Shown here piece after piece: positions 42,927 to 51,263 of a DNA stretch of 64,000 bases. The stretch lies in contig JAENYN010000001.1 in assembly GCA_016841765.1 (NCBI GenBank), positions 62,001 through 126,000 of the forward strand. Reading direction: 5' to 3'. The stretch's first letter is position 1, and each line of letters begins with the position of its first letter. Source of the stretch: Guptibacillus hwajinpoensis. Its GTDB lineage: Bacteria; Bacillota; Bacilli; Bacillales; Bacillaceae_O. Under the pieces are notes generated by a model that made no database searches, was not told the DNA's origin, and was given only the letters and a program-made list of their open reading frames with translations. The position numbers and the translations under genes are program-made.

Positions 42927-42936
42927 TTTTACATTT

Positions 42937-44247
42937 TTACATTGAAATATTAAAGGTCTTTTGAGGAGTACCTGGAATTAAAAATCCTGCTCCTTCATCA
43001 CTGAATTGAAATATTGGTACTATTGTATCTGAATTTGGAATGAAAACATAAAACTCATGACTCGGCATTCTATCATGTGACCCTTTAACTGTAAAGCTTC
43101 CGTCCCTTTTTATATCTGTCTCTACATAATACGTAATATTAGGGTATATAGCGGCAAATGGTACTCCTACATCATGATTTATTCTCCAATATTTCCTAGT
43201 GCTAGTATTGATATCTTTAGTTACTTTTATTCCAGTATTTGAAGCAGTACCTGTTTTTATTGGGGAACCAGTTAAATCTTTTGTCTCATATCTTTCTGTT
43301 CTTCCCACTTTACGTGAATCTGTAATCATGCCTCCAGTAAAATCAGCAATTACGTCTGTTCTTGTACGATAACTAGACTCATTAAATCCAAATGTTCGAT
43401 TATCTCCCTTTAACCAATTACCTAAACTAAAGGGATCTGCTACTGATTTTGCTTCAATAAATGTCGTCCATCTAAATCCATATTGAATTATAGAAGCAAG
43501 AGAAGACATCTGCTCTGGAACGCTAGTAACCTTTAAAGATTTTTCTGAAATGGCAGGAATTGTTTCTACAATCCTTACTAATGAATTCTCTGCTAAATAT
43601 AAATTTTCTTTTTCTTTTTTAGACAAAGCTAAACCTTGTTTTTTTATCTGATCATTAATTTGTTGCTTTTGTAAATCATTCACTTCTGTTTTCGCAATAA
43701 TTTCATATGTATAAATAGTACCTGGCTTTAACTTCTTATCTACATACTGAGTTTCACGTGTCTTACCGATTAATTTCTGATTTCTATAAATTTCATAAAT
43801 ACCATCATCATCTGGTAATGCATCCCACCCAAGAGATACTGAATCACTTCCAACATTCGAATTTAATAAATATTCCATACTTTGGTTAGTCTCATTTGCC
43901 AAAACAGATGTTCTTTGAGTGCTTTCTTTTACTCCAATATTTTCTCTTGTTGACGTTTTAATAGAGTTAATATCAATTAATTTATCATTTTTATAAACAC
44001 CAATTTTATAACCATATAACTCTCCTGCTATTAAATTAGTATCTTTAAATGTTGTTTTATTTCCTTCCCATAACAACTTACCTTCTTTATAAATCTTATA
44101 AAAATCCCCTTCGTTTTTCCAACTCATTGTTATAGAATTAACATCTTCCTTTACATCTACATATAAACCTGACGCATGTGTTAACTCCCCAGAGAAAAAT
44201 AAAAATACTCCAAGTAAAAAAGATAGACTTACAACCAATTTTTTCAC
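42937..44247 (-). CDS. Secreted DUF3238 protein with fibronectin-III-like repeats
   Basis: A 436-residue secreted protein: signal peptide with cleavage near HASG (residues 1-26), two fibronectin-III-like modules (about 27-105 and 120-200), then a DUF3238 domain (about 245-436) containing RWTTFIEAKSVADPF and a PSHEFYVFIPNSD segment. DUF3238 proteins occur in Bacillus; their function is not known. GTG start seven bases after AAAGGGAG, overlapping the end of the preceding frame. AT-rich. Confidence 0.8.
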   Translation of the reverse strand: MKKLVVSLSFLLGVFLFFSGELTHASGLYVDVKEDVNSITMSWKNEGDFYKIYKEGKLLWEGNKTTFKDTNLIAGELYGYKIGVYKNDKLIDINSIKTSTRENIGVKESTQRTSVLANETNQSMEYLLNSNVGSDSVSLGWDALPDDDGIYEIYRNQKLIGKTRETQYVDKKLKPGTIYTYEIIAKTEVNDLQKQQINDQIKKQGLALSKKEKENLYLAENSLVRIVETIPAISEKSLKVTSVPEQMSSLASIIQYGFRWTTFIEAKSVADPFSLGNWLKGDNRTFGFNESSYRTRTDVIADFTGGMITDSRKVGRTERYETKDLTGSPIKTGTASNTGIKVTKDINTSTRKYWRINHDVGVPFAAIYPNITYYVETDIKRDGSFTVKGSHDRMPSHEFYVFIPNSDTIVPIFQFSDEGAGFLIPGTPQKTFNISM

Positions 44248-44248
44248 A

Positions 44249-44516
44249 TCAAACTCCCTTTCTTATACTTTGCTTTCTCAAACTGTCTATGTCATCACCA
44301 ATACGTTGATATGTTTCATAATCAATAACCTTAAATTCTACTCTATATCCTCCCCAGTTAAGGTCATCGGCTTCCGTTCTTTGTCTAGGTCGTTCATATA
44401 GCTTCACATCAAAAACCTTATATTTATGCTCACTAAAAGTTTGTATTAACCTCTTTGTTAATATCTTTTCTACTTCCTCTACTGTAAGACCAAAATCTTG
44501 GAAATCTTTTTCCATT
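44249..44516 (-). pseudogene. Truncated gene, possibly nucleotidyltransferase-like
   Basis: The minus-strand frame from MEKDFQDFGLTVEEVEKILT to SIRKGV is AT-rich and protein-like, and the segment RPRQRTEADDLNWGGYRVEF weakly recalls AbiEii-type nucleotidyltransferases. Upstream of codon 1 the sequence switches abruptly into the antisense of a YitT gene, with no ribosome site, so the 5' end is missing. Its stop overlaps the start region of the DUF3238 gene, so the two were once coupled. Confidence 0.45.
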
Positions 44517-45014
44517 GATTTGCTGGACGGCGGCATGATTGGGCTTGGGTTAATCGCAAAGTATATGACGGGGGTAAAAGCCGGGCTGGTGATTATCATT
44601 TTAAGTATTCCGATATTTGTGTTTGCGTGGTTTTACAATCGATCTTACTTTTATAATAGTTTGCATGGCATGCTGCTATCTTCCTTTGCGATTGACGCTT
44701 TATCCGGTGGAAACATTTTTAACATAACAACATTTGACTCCTCTTTACTGAGTTCGATTACCGGAGGGGCTTTAATTGGCTTTGGTATAGGCTTGATGCT
44801 CCGTGTTAAGACAAGTACAGGGGGAACTGATCTCTTGGCCCAACTCTTATCAAGATTAACCCATATTAATGTAGGTGTATTAATTTTTATTATGGACGCT
44901 TTCATTATTGTGCTTGGCGGAATTCTGATCTCTAAAGACAGTTTATTGTTGTCTTCTATAACAATATTGGTCGTGGGGACATTTACGACGTTATGCACGT
45001 GGAATATTGAGTGA
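44517..45014 (+). pseudogene. YitT-family membrane protein, N-terminally truncated
   Basis: The frame reads LLDGGMIGLGLIAKYMTG and continues through about five helices, including GGALIGFGIGLMLRVKTSTG and TDLLAQLLSRL, as in the short YitT/YitE-type (DUF161) proteins. The first helix and start region, normally about 30 residues before LDGG, are replaced by foreign AT-rich DNA at about 44516. A TTG at 44520 exists but has no ribosome site. Confidence 0.75.
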
Positions 45015-45045
45015 GTGGGGTAAGAGTGAAGAACTCAAAAAACAA

Positions 45046-45071
45046 CGCAAAAGCCTTAAAAAGCTTTTGCG
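45046..45071. terminator. Hairpin at the end of the racemase gene
   Basis: CGCAAAAGC pairs with GCTTTTGCG; it overlaps the last codons of the minus-strand enolase-superfamily gene. Confidence 0.55.
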
Positions 45072-46192
45072 CTTGGTTCTGCCTGCAAATCAAATGTCTC
45101 TTTATATTGTGTGTAAAAGTCGACCTGTTCCAAATCAACTTCGTATCCGAAACTCGCGTTTGCCGGGACACGAATCTCGCCGTTTTCCACGGTTACTTCC
45201 GGTTTGATGATATCCTGTTTCCAGTAACGGGAAGAAGCTGCGGTATCACCGGGCAATGTGAAATTCGACAACGTGGAAAGAGCAATATTGTGCCCGCGGC
45301 CGACTCCTGATTCGCACATGCCTCCGCACCAGACCGGAATATCATTCGCCTTGCATAAGTCATGAATTTGGATGGCTGGCGTAAACCCTCCTACACGGCC
45401 CACTTTAATATTGATGATTTTACAACTGCCAAGATTGATTGCTTTCCGTGCATCCTCAACCGAGCAGATGCTTTCATCCAGGCAAATCGGCGTTTTTATC
45501 TGGCTTTGCAATGTTGCATGATCGATAATATCATCATGCGACAGTGGTTGTTCGATCATCATTAGCTTGTAGCGGTCAAGCTTCTTTAAATGGTCGATAT
45601 CCTGCAATGTATAAGCGGAATTGGCATCGACCATCAACGGAATATCAGGATACGCTTCCCTTACCTGCTCAACCGCATTCACATCCCATCCCGGCTCGAT
45701 TTTCATTTTAATCCGTTTATAGCCTTCGGCAAGGCAGATTGCGATTTCCTCTATCAATTCTTCAATAGAATCTTTGATGCCAAGGCTCACACCTACATCG
45801 ACCGAAGATTTGCTGCCTCCCAAAGTCTTTGCCAGCGGCTCGTTTTGCATGTTCGCATATAAATCCCATACCCCCTGTTCAATGGCGGCTTTAGCCATGT
45901 AGTTTCTGCGAATATGGGAAAACAAGTGTGAAACTTCGTTAGGATGTGATAATGATTGCTTCCGCAGAATGGGGATTAGAAAATCTTTTATGATATGCCA
46001 GTTTGTTTTTACGGTTTCTTCTTTATAAAAAGGAACGCTTTCAGCAACAGATTCCGCCCAGCCGGTCATCCCAACCTGGTTTTTCAGCTCAACCAGGATA
46101 AACTCCTGGTCAAGCTCAACACCGAGGCTCGTTCGAAACGGGGTCTTCATTGGCATCTTTAAATGCCTTAGCGTCACTTGCCTGATGTTCAT
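45056..46192 (-). CDS. Enolase-superfamily N-acylamino acid racemase / MenC-like
   Basis: A 378-residue protein. Catalytic lysines are in KRIKMKIEPG and NIKVGRVGG; metal ligands in MVDANSAYT, MIEQPL and CLDESI. This is the o-succinylbenzoate synthase / N-succinylamino acid racemase group. Next to an M20 deacylase and a transporter it probably racemises N-acyl amino acids rather than making menaquinone. ATG 46192 overlaps the upstream stop as ATGA and follows GAAGGTG. Confidence 0.85.
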   Translation of the reverse strand: MNIRQVTLRHLKMPMKTPFRTSLGVELDQEFILVELKNQVGMTGWAESVAESVPFYKEETVKTNWHIIKDFLIPILRKQSLSHPNEVSHLFSHIRRNYMAKAAIEQGVWDLYANMQNEPLAKTLGGSKSSVDVGVSLGIKDSIEELIEEIAICLAEGYKRIKMKIEPGWDVNAVEQVREAYPDIPLMVDANSAYTLQDIDHLKKLDRYKLMMIEQPLSHDDIIDHATLQSQIKTPICLDESICSVEDARKAINLGSCKIINIKVGRVGGFTPAIQIHDLCKANDIPVWCGGMCESGVGRGHNIALSTLSNFTLPGDTAASSRYWKQDIIKPEVTVENGEIRVPANASFGYEVDLEQVDFYTQYKETFDLQAEPSAKAF

Positions 46193-47397
46193 GTTACCTG
46201 CACCTTCCCCTCGGAACCGCAAAAGTCGTATGCCGTTTTTAAGTATACTTCGACCGCTTCCTGCACCTGTTCAATGGGGATGCGTTCGTTTTTGGAGTGA
46301 GAATACGAGATGTCGCCTGGTCCGCAGATGACTGTCGGAATGTTGGCGTAGTGCGAGATTAATCCTCCGTCTGTCCACCCGCGCCTTGTTGATAGTTCAG
46401 GTTCTTTCTTTACGACTGCCTTAATGGCATTGGTCACCGTTTTCACCACTGATTCATCTGGATCGGTAATCATGGGAACATGGTAGAGATGGGTTAATGT
46501 ACTGTTATCCATTTGCTGGACCGTCGCCTTGAAGTCCGGATCTTCTTGTGCGATTTCCTCAATGATTTCCTGGATCTCTTTAATCACTTGTTCGGCCGTT
46601 TCCCCGGGTGCATATCTTCTGTCCAGCTGGATCACACATTTATCTGCAACAGTGCTTGGCTGATTGCCGCCGATGATCTTTCCATAGTTCAAGATTGAAG
46701 GGCCGGTATAAGGATTTGTGCGGCTCTTCAGCCTGGGAACGAGTTTTGTATCCAGCCTGTCAATTAATTTTGCCGCTTTTGAAATGGCGTTGATTCCTTT
46801 TTCGGCGACACCGCTGTGAGCGATTTTGCCGGTGACTTCGATTTCGAGCCATTCGAGCCCTCTATGGCCGATTGCGTAATCGAAGTTCGTCGGTTCTCCA
46901 ACAATCGCACCATCCGCTTCGATTCCATCCATCACAAGTTTTTCAGTTCCGGCACTGTTGGTTTCTTCGCCGACAACGAGGCTGACGATGATATCACCGC
47001 TCAGTTTGATTTGATGCCGGTGACAAAGAACCAGTGTTGTAATCATGGCGGCTACCGCACTTTTCATATCGACGGCACCCCGCCCGTGAATATGGCCTTC
47101 TTCAATGAATGCCTCACAGGGAGAGAAGTCCATCTCATAAGGGGGAACGGTGTCAACATGGCCGTTGAACAGCAGCGTTTTCCCCCCGCCAGTACCTTTG
47201 TAGGTCGCAATAATGTTATAGCGGTGCTCATCAATCTGCTGTTTCCTATACTCCACCCCATGTTCATTAAGGTAAGCGGAAATATAATCGAGCACGTTTT
47301 TTTCTTGATGATCTTGATTCCAATCACTTGGAATTTTTATCAGATTACGAGTTAAGTCGATGACTTCTTCGCGTTCAATTAATTCGGCAAAATTCAT
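46189..47397 (-). CDS. M20-family deacylase/peptidase (ArgE/DapE type)
   Basis: A 402-residue zinc amidohydrolase: metal motifs NGHVDTVPP, GRGAVDMKSAVAAM, VVGEETNSAGT and a late CGPGDISYSHS. It likely removes a succinyl or acetyl group from N-acyl-L-amino acids. Its stop overlaps the racemase start, so both are made together; racemase plus L-desuccinylase is a known route to convert D- to L-amino acids. Which acyl group is used is not shown. Confidence 0.87.
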   Translation of the reverse strand: MNFAELIEREEVIDLTRNLIKIPSDWNQDHQEKNVLDYISAYLNEHGVEYRKQQIDEHRYNIIATYKGTGGGKTLLFNGHVDTVPPYEMDFSPCEAFIEEGHIHGRGAVDMKSAVAAMITTLVLCHRHQIKLSGDIIVSLVVGEETNSAGTEKLVMDGIEADGAIVGEPTNFDYAIGHRGLEWLEIEVTGKIAHSGVAEKGINAISKAAKLIDRLDTKLVPRLKSRTNPYTGPSILNYGKIIGGNQPSTVADKCVIQLDRRYAPGETAEQVIKEIQEIIEEIAQEDPDFKATVQQMDNSTLTHLYHVPMITDPDESVVKTVTNAIKAVVKKEPELSTRRGWTDGGLISHYANIPTVICGPGDISYSHSKNERIPIEQVQEAVEVYLKTAYDFCGSEGKVQVT

Positions 47398-47421
47398 ATG
47401 CTGCTGCAGCTCCTTTCAAAA

Positions 47422-48858
47422 TTAGGATACACCGATCATAACTGCGATTATTAAAGCGACACAGGCAATGACGAGCCAGCCGAGAACAAGTTTCCAGACA
47501 AATTTCACCCACTTTTCATACGGAATGCCCGCTACAGCAAGGTATCCCATCAAAGCTGCGGAAGTGGGAATGATCGAATTGGTGATCCCGTCCCCATACT
47601 GATAGGCAAGAACAGCCTGCTGGCGAGTCAGTCCCACCAGGTCGGCAATCGGCGTCATAACTGGCATGGTGGTTGCCGCCTGTCCGCTTCCGGATGGGAT
47701 GAAAAAGTTGATGAATACCTGGACGACAAACATCCCGACTACGTTTATCGTATCCGGCAAATGATTAACCGCGGTTGCCAGTGAGAAAATGATGGTGTCA
47801 ATAATCTTGCCTTCTTCGAGAATGACGAGGATGGCACGTGCGAAACCGACAATCAATGCACCGAATGTTAACATTTTGGCACCATTTACGAAGGAATCGA
47901 AAATTTTATTGACCGAGAGCTTGCCGAGAAGGCCTGCAAGCAATCCCATAATGATGAAGGAGGCTGTGAGTTCTGTCAGATACCAGCCATATTGGAAAAC
48001 ACCATACACATTGAAGGCGAGCCCGCCGATGATGACAGCGAATACAAGCAAATGATTTTTTGTCAATTCAGGAAGTTCGTTTACATCCATGCCGCCTTCA
48101 TCCTGCTTCCATTGTTCTTCAATATCATAAACAACACTTTTTGTCGGATCTTTTTTCACCCTGATGGCATAGCGGGTGACATACCACATGCCGAATAACA
48201 GGACGACAACATATACCGCGGTCCGGAATCCGATGCCTGAATAAATCGGAACTTCCGCGATGGACTGGGCAACGCCGACCGTAAACGGATTGAGCATGCC
48301 GCCGATGAAGCCGCTCGCTGCCCCCATGCTGATCATGGCCGTACCGGTAATCGCGTCAAAACCGACAGCACGGGCAAGCGCCACACCGATTGGTACAAAA
48401 ATGATGCTCTCCTCGGCCATCCCAAAGCTGAAGCCGCCGATGGAGAACAGCAGCATGGACACGGGAATCATCAGTTTTTCACGGCCTTCCAATTTTGTCA
48501 CCGCCCGATTGATCCCGGCTTCAATTGCCCCGGTTGCCCTGATGACCCCGAAGGCGCCTCCAACAAGGAAAATATAGAAAATGATGGTGGCCCCTTCACT
48601 CATGCCTGTCGGGATTGCCTTGAATAAATCGAAGAAACCGACGGGATTGCTATCAACGGACTGATAGGTGCCTTCAACGACAAGCGTCTTGCCTGTCTCT
48701 TCATCTTCCACGCGTTCAAATTCACCGCTTGGCACAAAATAGGTTGCTACAGAGGCAATGATGAGAATGAAAAATAGAATGGCATACGTGTGAGGAATAA
48801 ACAATCGTTTCTTCGGTTTCTCGGGACTAGGAATAGGTTCTAACTGAGGACTGCTCAA
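47422..48858 (-). CDS. YfcC-family (C4-dicarboxylate/amino acid type) transporter
   Basis: A 478-residue, about 12-helix permease of the YfcC/ArcD-like family: PHTYAILFFILIIASVATYF at the start, SFGMAEESIIFVPIG in the middle and a late FFIPSGSGQAATTMPVMTPI motif. Starts at TTG seven bases after GGAGTGA. It is the first gene behind a sigma-54 promoter and precedes the deacylase and racemase, so N-acyl amino acids or peptides are likely cargo. Confidence 0.85.
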   Translation of the reverse strand: MSSPQLEPIPSPEKPKKRLFIPHTYAILFFILIIASVATYFVPSGEFERVEDEETGKTLVVEGTYQSVDSNPVGFFDLFKAIPTGMSEGATIIFYIFLVGGAFGVIRATGAIEAGINRAVTKLEGREKLMIPVSMLLFSIGGFSFGMAEESIIFVPIGVALARAVGFDAITGTAMISMGAASGFIGGMLNPFTVGVAQSIAEVPIYSGIGFRTAVYVVVLLFGMWYVTRYAIRVKKDPTKSVVYDIEEQWKQDEGGMDVNELPELTKNHLLVFAVIIGGLAFNVYGVFQYGWYLTELTASFIIMGLLAGLLGKLSVNKIFDSFVNGAKMLTFGALIVGFARAILVILEEGKIIDTIIFSLATAVNHLPDTINVVGMFVVQVFINFFIPSGSGQAATTMPVMTPIADLVGLTRQQAVLAYQYGDGITNSIIPTSAALMGYLAVAGIPYEKWVKFVWKLVLGWLVIACVALIIAVMIGVS

Positions 48859-48895
48859 ATAATCTCACTCCTTTTCTAGTGTTACTCTTATATCT

Positions 48896-48911
48896 TGCAA
48901 GTACCGTGCCA
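48896..48911 (-). promoter_or_regulatory. Sigma-54 (-24/-12) promoter of the transporter-deacylase-racemase operon
   Basis: TGGCACGGTACTTGCA on the minus strand is a perfect TGGCACGN4TTGCA element, with a start near 48884. It needs an activator, and one is encoded just upstream. Confidence 0.93.
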
Positions 48912-48982
48912 ACATCTGAATGTTTTCAATATTAAGATAATTAAGGGTATTTCTGCTGGAAAATAAGAAAAAGAAAGGAAGA

Positions 48983-49024
48983 CTTAGGCGTTTTTCTCCT
49001 AAGATCATCCTAAATACATCCTAA
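48983..49024. promoter_or_regulatory. Candidate activator-binding sites
   Basis: An inverted repeat CTTAGG (48983-48988) / CCTAAG (48998-49003) is followed by two copies of CATCCTAAAT (about 49005-49014 and 49017-49026). They lie 75-115 bp upstream of the sigma-54 promoter, the usual place for enhancer sites. Confidence 0.4.
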
Positions 49025-49025
49025 A

Positions 49026-51062
49026 TTAGCCATGAATGGGATGTTCCTTAAGGACCGCGGCTCCCTTTTCGGTAATGACTGTCCCTTGCCGGGTTGATAA
49101 TATTTGAACCAGCCCTTTCTCCTCCAGTTTTGCGAGTCTATTACGCAGCTTCCAATCTGTCAGCTGATGCTTTTTGATAGCCGGGAACTCCAGAAGCTGG
49201 TATCTCCCCACAGATTTGTTTAGCAGTCTGCACTGGTACAAACAGTTCAGAATCTCGAGCTCTTCAAGATCCACTTGAAGAACTTTGGCATCTGATCCAG
49301 AAACGGGTCCTTGTAAATTTTCAGGCAAATTGTCTATAGTGATTTCATTCTCTTCTGAAATGGTGAGCGCAAAGTCCAATACATTAATCAGTTCACGAAT
49401 ATTGCCTGGCCAATGATAAGCAGCCAATTCGGAAAGCACGTGTTCATGAATTGCTTTGGGTTGATGGTGAGCGGCCAAGTAATGGGACACCAAAACCGGT
49501 ATGTCTTCGATTCTTTCACGCAAAGGCGGGACGATTAACGGCAGCACGTTCAACCGAAAGAACAAATCCTGCCGGAATTCTCCATGTTGAATGGCCTGCT
49601 TCAATGGTTTGTTTGTTGCTGCGATGATACGGCAGTCAATGTCGATGACATGTGTACCGCCTATTCTTACCACTTGCCTTTCCTGCAGGACGCGGAGAAG
49701 CTTTACCTGGATATTTAAAGGGATTTCACCGATTTCATCAAGAAAAATCGTACCTTTGTCCGCCAGCTCAAAAACACCGGGCTTTCCGCCTTTTTTTGCC
49801 CCTGTAAAGGCACCTTCCTCATATCCGAACAGCTCGCTTTCAAGCAGATTGTCGGGAAACGCCGCACAATTGATCGCCACAAACGGCCCGTCGCTGAGAT
49901 TCGAATCCTGGTGGATCGAGTGGGCGAACAACTCCTTGCCCGTGCCGTTTTCACCTGTTATCAGGACATTCCCATTCGATTTCGCCATCTTCCTGGCAAG
50001 CTTAATCGTTTTTTTGATCGCATCGCTGTTCCCTTTTATATCTCGAAATTGGTAGGTAGCGGAATGCCCCTTTTTCACGAGCTCCTTCTTGATCTTCTTT
50101 TCAAGGCTCCGCAGCTCCGTGACATTTTTGAACATACACATGGTGCCCAGCTTATCCCTGTTGTCCGTAATTTCTTCACAGCTCACAACAAAATATTGAT
50201 CATTGAGCTGGACAAGGCTGTCCTCTACATCGGCCTGGTTTTGGAAGAATGTTTTTATTTTCTGTTGATGGGGCAGGGTGGTGAAATGTGCGCCAAGCAC
50301 TTCTTGCTCTTCACATTCGAACAAATCGGCCGCAACCCGATTGATGAATGTAATGACCCCATTGGTATCAACGGCAATCATTGGCTCTTTCACAACCTGG
50401 AATGTCGCCTTCAGATGGTGATTAAGCTTCTGATAGTCCGCCAAATAATGGCCCAGCTCCTTGCCTAGCTCAAACATTTCTGAAATGAAAGTGCCCAGAT
50501 AACGCTGTTCAGCTGCAACCGGGACATTCAGTCTCCTCCCGACATCAATAAGATCCTTTATATGAATTTTCCTGACTCCGATATCGATCAACTCGACCCG
50601 GGCAGCAGGCATCACTTCAGGTTCGTCCAGTGTGATGGCAAACTTGTAATCCTCAGAATCCACGTTGCAGCCCGGATATAAAGGAACGTAATTCAAATGA
50701 TCGATATTCGCTTCCAATAGATTCTGAATCACCTCCCGGCACGTACCGGGCAAGTTATTGATCACCAGCACATCAGTACCCTCGGGAATTGCCATCAGCC
50801 ATTTTAGTTGCGAAGGCTCAAAAAAACGCCCGGCAACGGAAACACTCGACCCCGGCGGAACAAGCTCCTGTGCATATTCATAAATTTCGGATACCTGGCT
50901 GGTGATAAAAAAGTGCTCAGCTTCCTCAACTTCGCGGATCCCATCATCGATGCAATACCCAATGACCTTATAAGCCGGTTCAAAGTAATCCTTTAGCTGT
51001 TCCATAAGTGTCAATAAAGCGATATTCGATTTAGTGATGATTCCCACTTTTCTAGTATTCAA
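49026..51062 (-). CDS. Sigma-54-dependent transcriptional activator
   Basis: A 678-residue activator. Residues 1-200: receptor domain of the PrpR-N-like type. About 205-300: PAS domain (MIAVDTNGVITFINRVAADLF). About 330-575: AAA+ domain with Walker A GENGTGKELFA, the sigma-54 loop GAFTGA and GTIFLDEIGEIP. The C-terminus lacks a Fis helix-turn-helix and instead looks like a winged helix (QLTDWKLRNRLAKLEEKGLV). TTG start behind GGGGGGG. It must drive the perfect -24/-12 promoter downstream. Codons about 16-197 are duplicated at 57250. Confidence 0.92.
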   Translation of the reverse strand: MNTRKVGIITKSNIALLTLMEQLKDYFEPAYKVIGYCIDDGIREVEEAEHFFITSQVSEIYEYAQELVPPGSSVSVAGRFFEPSQLKWLMAIPEGTDVLVINNLPGTCREVIQNLLEANIDHLNYVPLYPGCNVDSEDYKFAITLDEPEVMPAARVELIDIGVRKIHIKDLIDVGRRLNVPVAAEQRYLGTFISEMFELGKELGHYLADYQKLNHHLKATFQVVKEPMIAVDTNGVITFINRVAADLFECEEQEVLGAHFTTLPHQQKIKTFFQNQADVEDSLVQLNDQYFVVSCEEITDNRDKLGTMCMFKNVTELRSLEKKIKKELVKKGHSATYQFRDIKGNSDAIKKTIKLARKMAKSNGNVLITGENGTGKELFAHSIHQDSNLSDGPFVAINCAAFPDNLLESELFGYEEGAFTGAKKGGKPGVFELADKGTIFLDEIGEIPLNIQVKLLRVLQERQVVRIGGTHVIDIDCRIIAATNKPLKQAIQHGEFRQDLFFRLNVLPLIVPPLRERIEDIPVLVSHYLAAHHQPKAIHEHVLSELAAYHWPGNIRELINVLDFALTISEENEITIDNLPENLQGPVSGSDAKVLQVDLEELEILNCLYQCRLLNKSVGRYQLLEFPAIKKHQLTDWKLRNRLAKLEEKGLVQILSTRQGTVITEKGAAVLKEHPIHG
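50473..51015. repeat. 543-bp duplicated segment, parental copy
   Basis: Aligns without gaps to 57250-57792 (offset 6777), with only a handful of substitutions seen. It covers most of the receptor domain of the sigma-54 activator. Confidence 0.95.
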
Positions 51063-51140
51063 AAAATCCCCCCCACTATCAGCGTTTCGTTTAGGTTTAT
51101 TATACTGATAATTCAGAATAATTACAGCGGATAAAAAAAT

Positions 51141-51199
51141 GTGCCTGTCACTCCCCGAAGTATGCCGACAATCGTCATCCTCCGAAGAGTACCAGGCAC
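51141..51199. repeat. GTGCCTG...CAGGCAC imperfect palindrome
   Basis: GTGCCTGTCACTC at the left and GAGTACCAGGCAC at the right pair imperfectly. It belongs to the GTGCCTGTCAC group. Confidence 0.6.
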
Positions 51200-51200
51200 T

Positions 51201-51263
51201 CTATTTCCCGCAGCACTTTTTCTACTTCTTGCCGTTGCCGCATGGACAGGGTACATTTCTGCC
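51201..51263 (-). pseudogene. SEC-C zinc motif downstream of the S41 peptidase, split by UAG codons
   Basis: Continuing the S41 peptidase frame past its TAG stop (51264-51266), codons read GRNVPCPCGNGKK, TAG (51222-51224), KKCCGK and TAG (51201-51203). The canonical SEC-C motif is GRNDPCPCGSGKKYKKCCG, so every zinc cysteine is kept and the aromatic codon became UAG. It is either a lost C-terminal tail of the peptidase or an unusual readthrough extension. Confidence 0.75.

Noticed and set aside
46816-47355. 179-codon plus-strand frame over the M20 gene
   Set aside because: Antisense shadow; the minus-strand frame has all the zinc motifs.
49911-50468. 185-codon plus-strand frame over the sigma-54 activator
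   Set aside because: Antisense shadow of the AAA+ and PAS regions.
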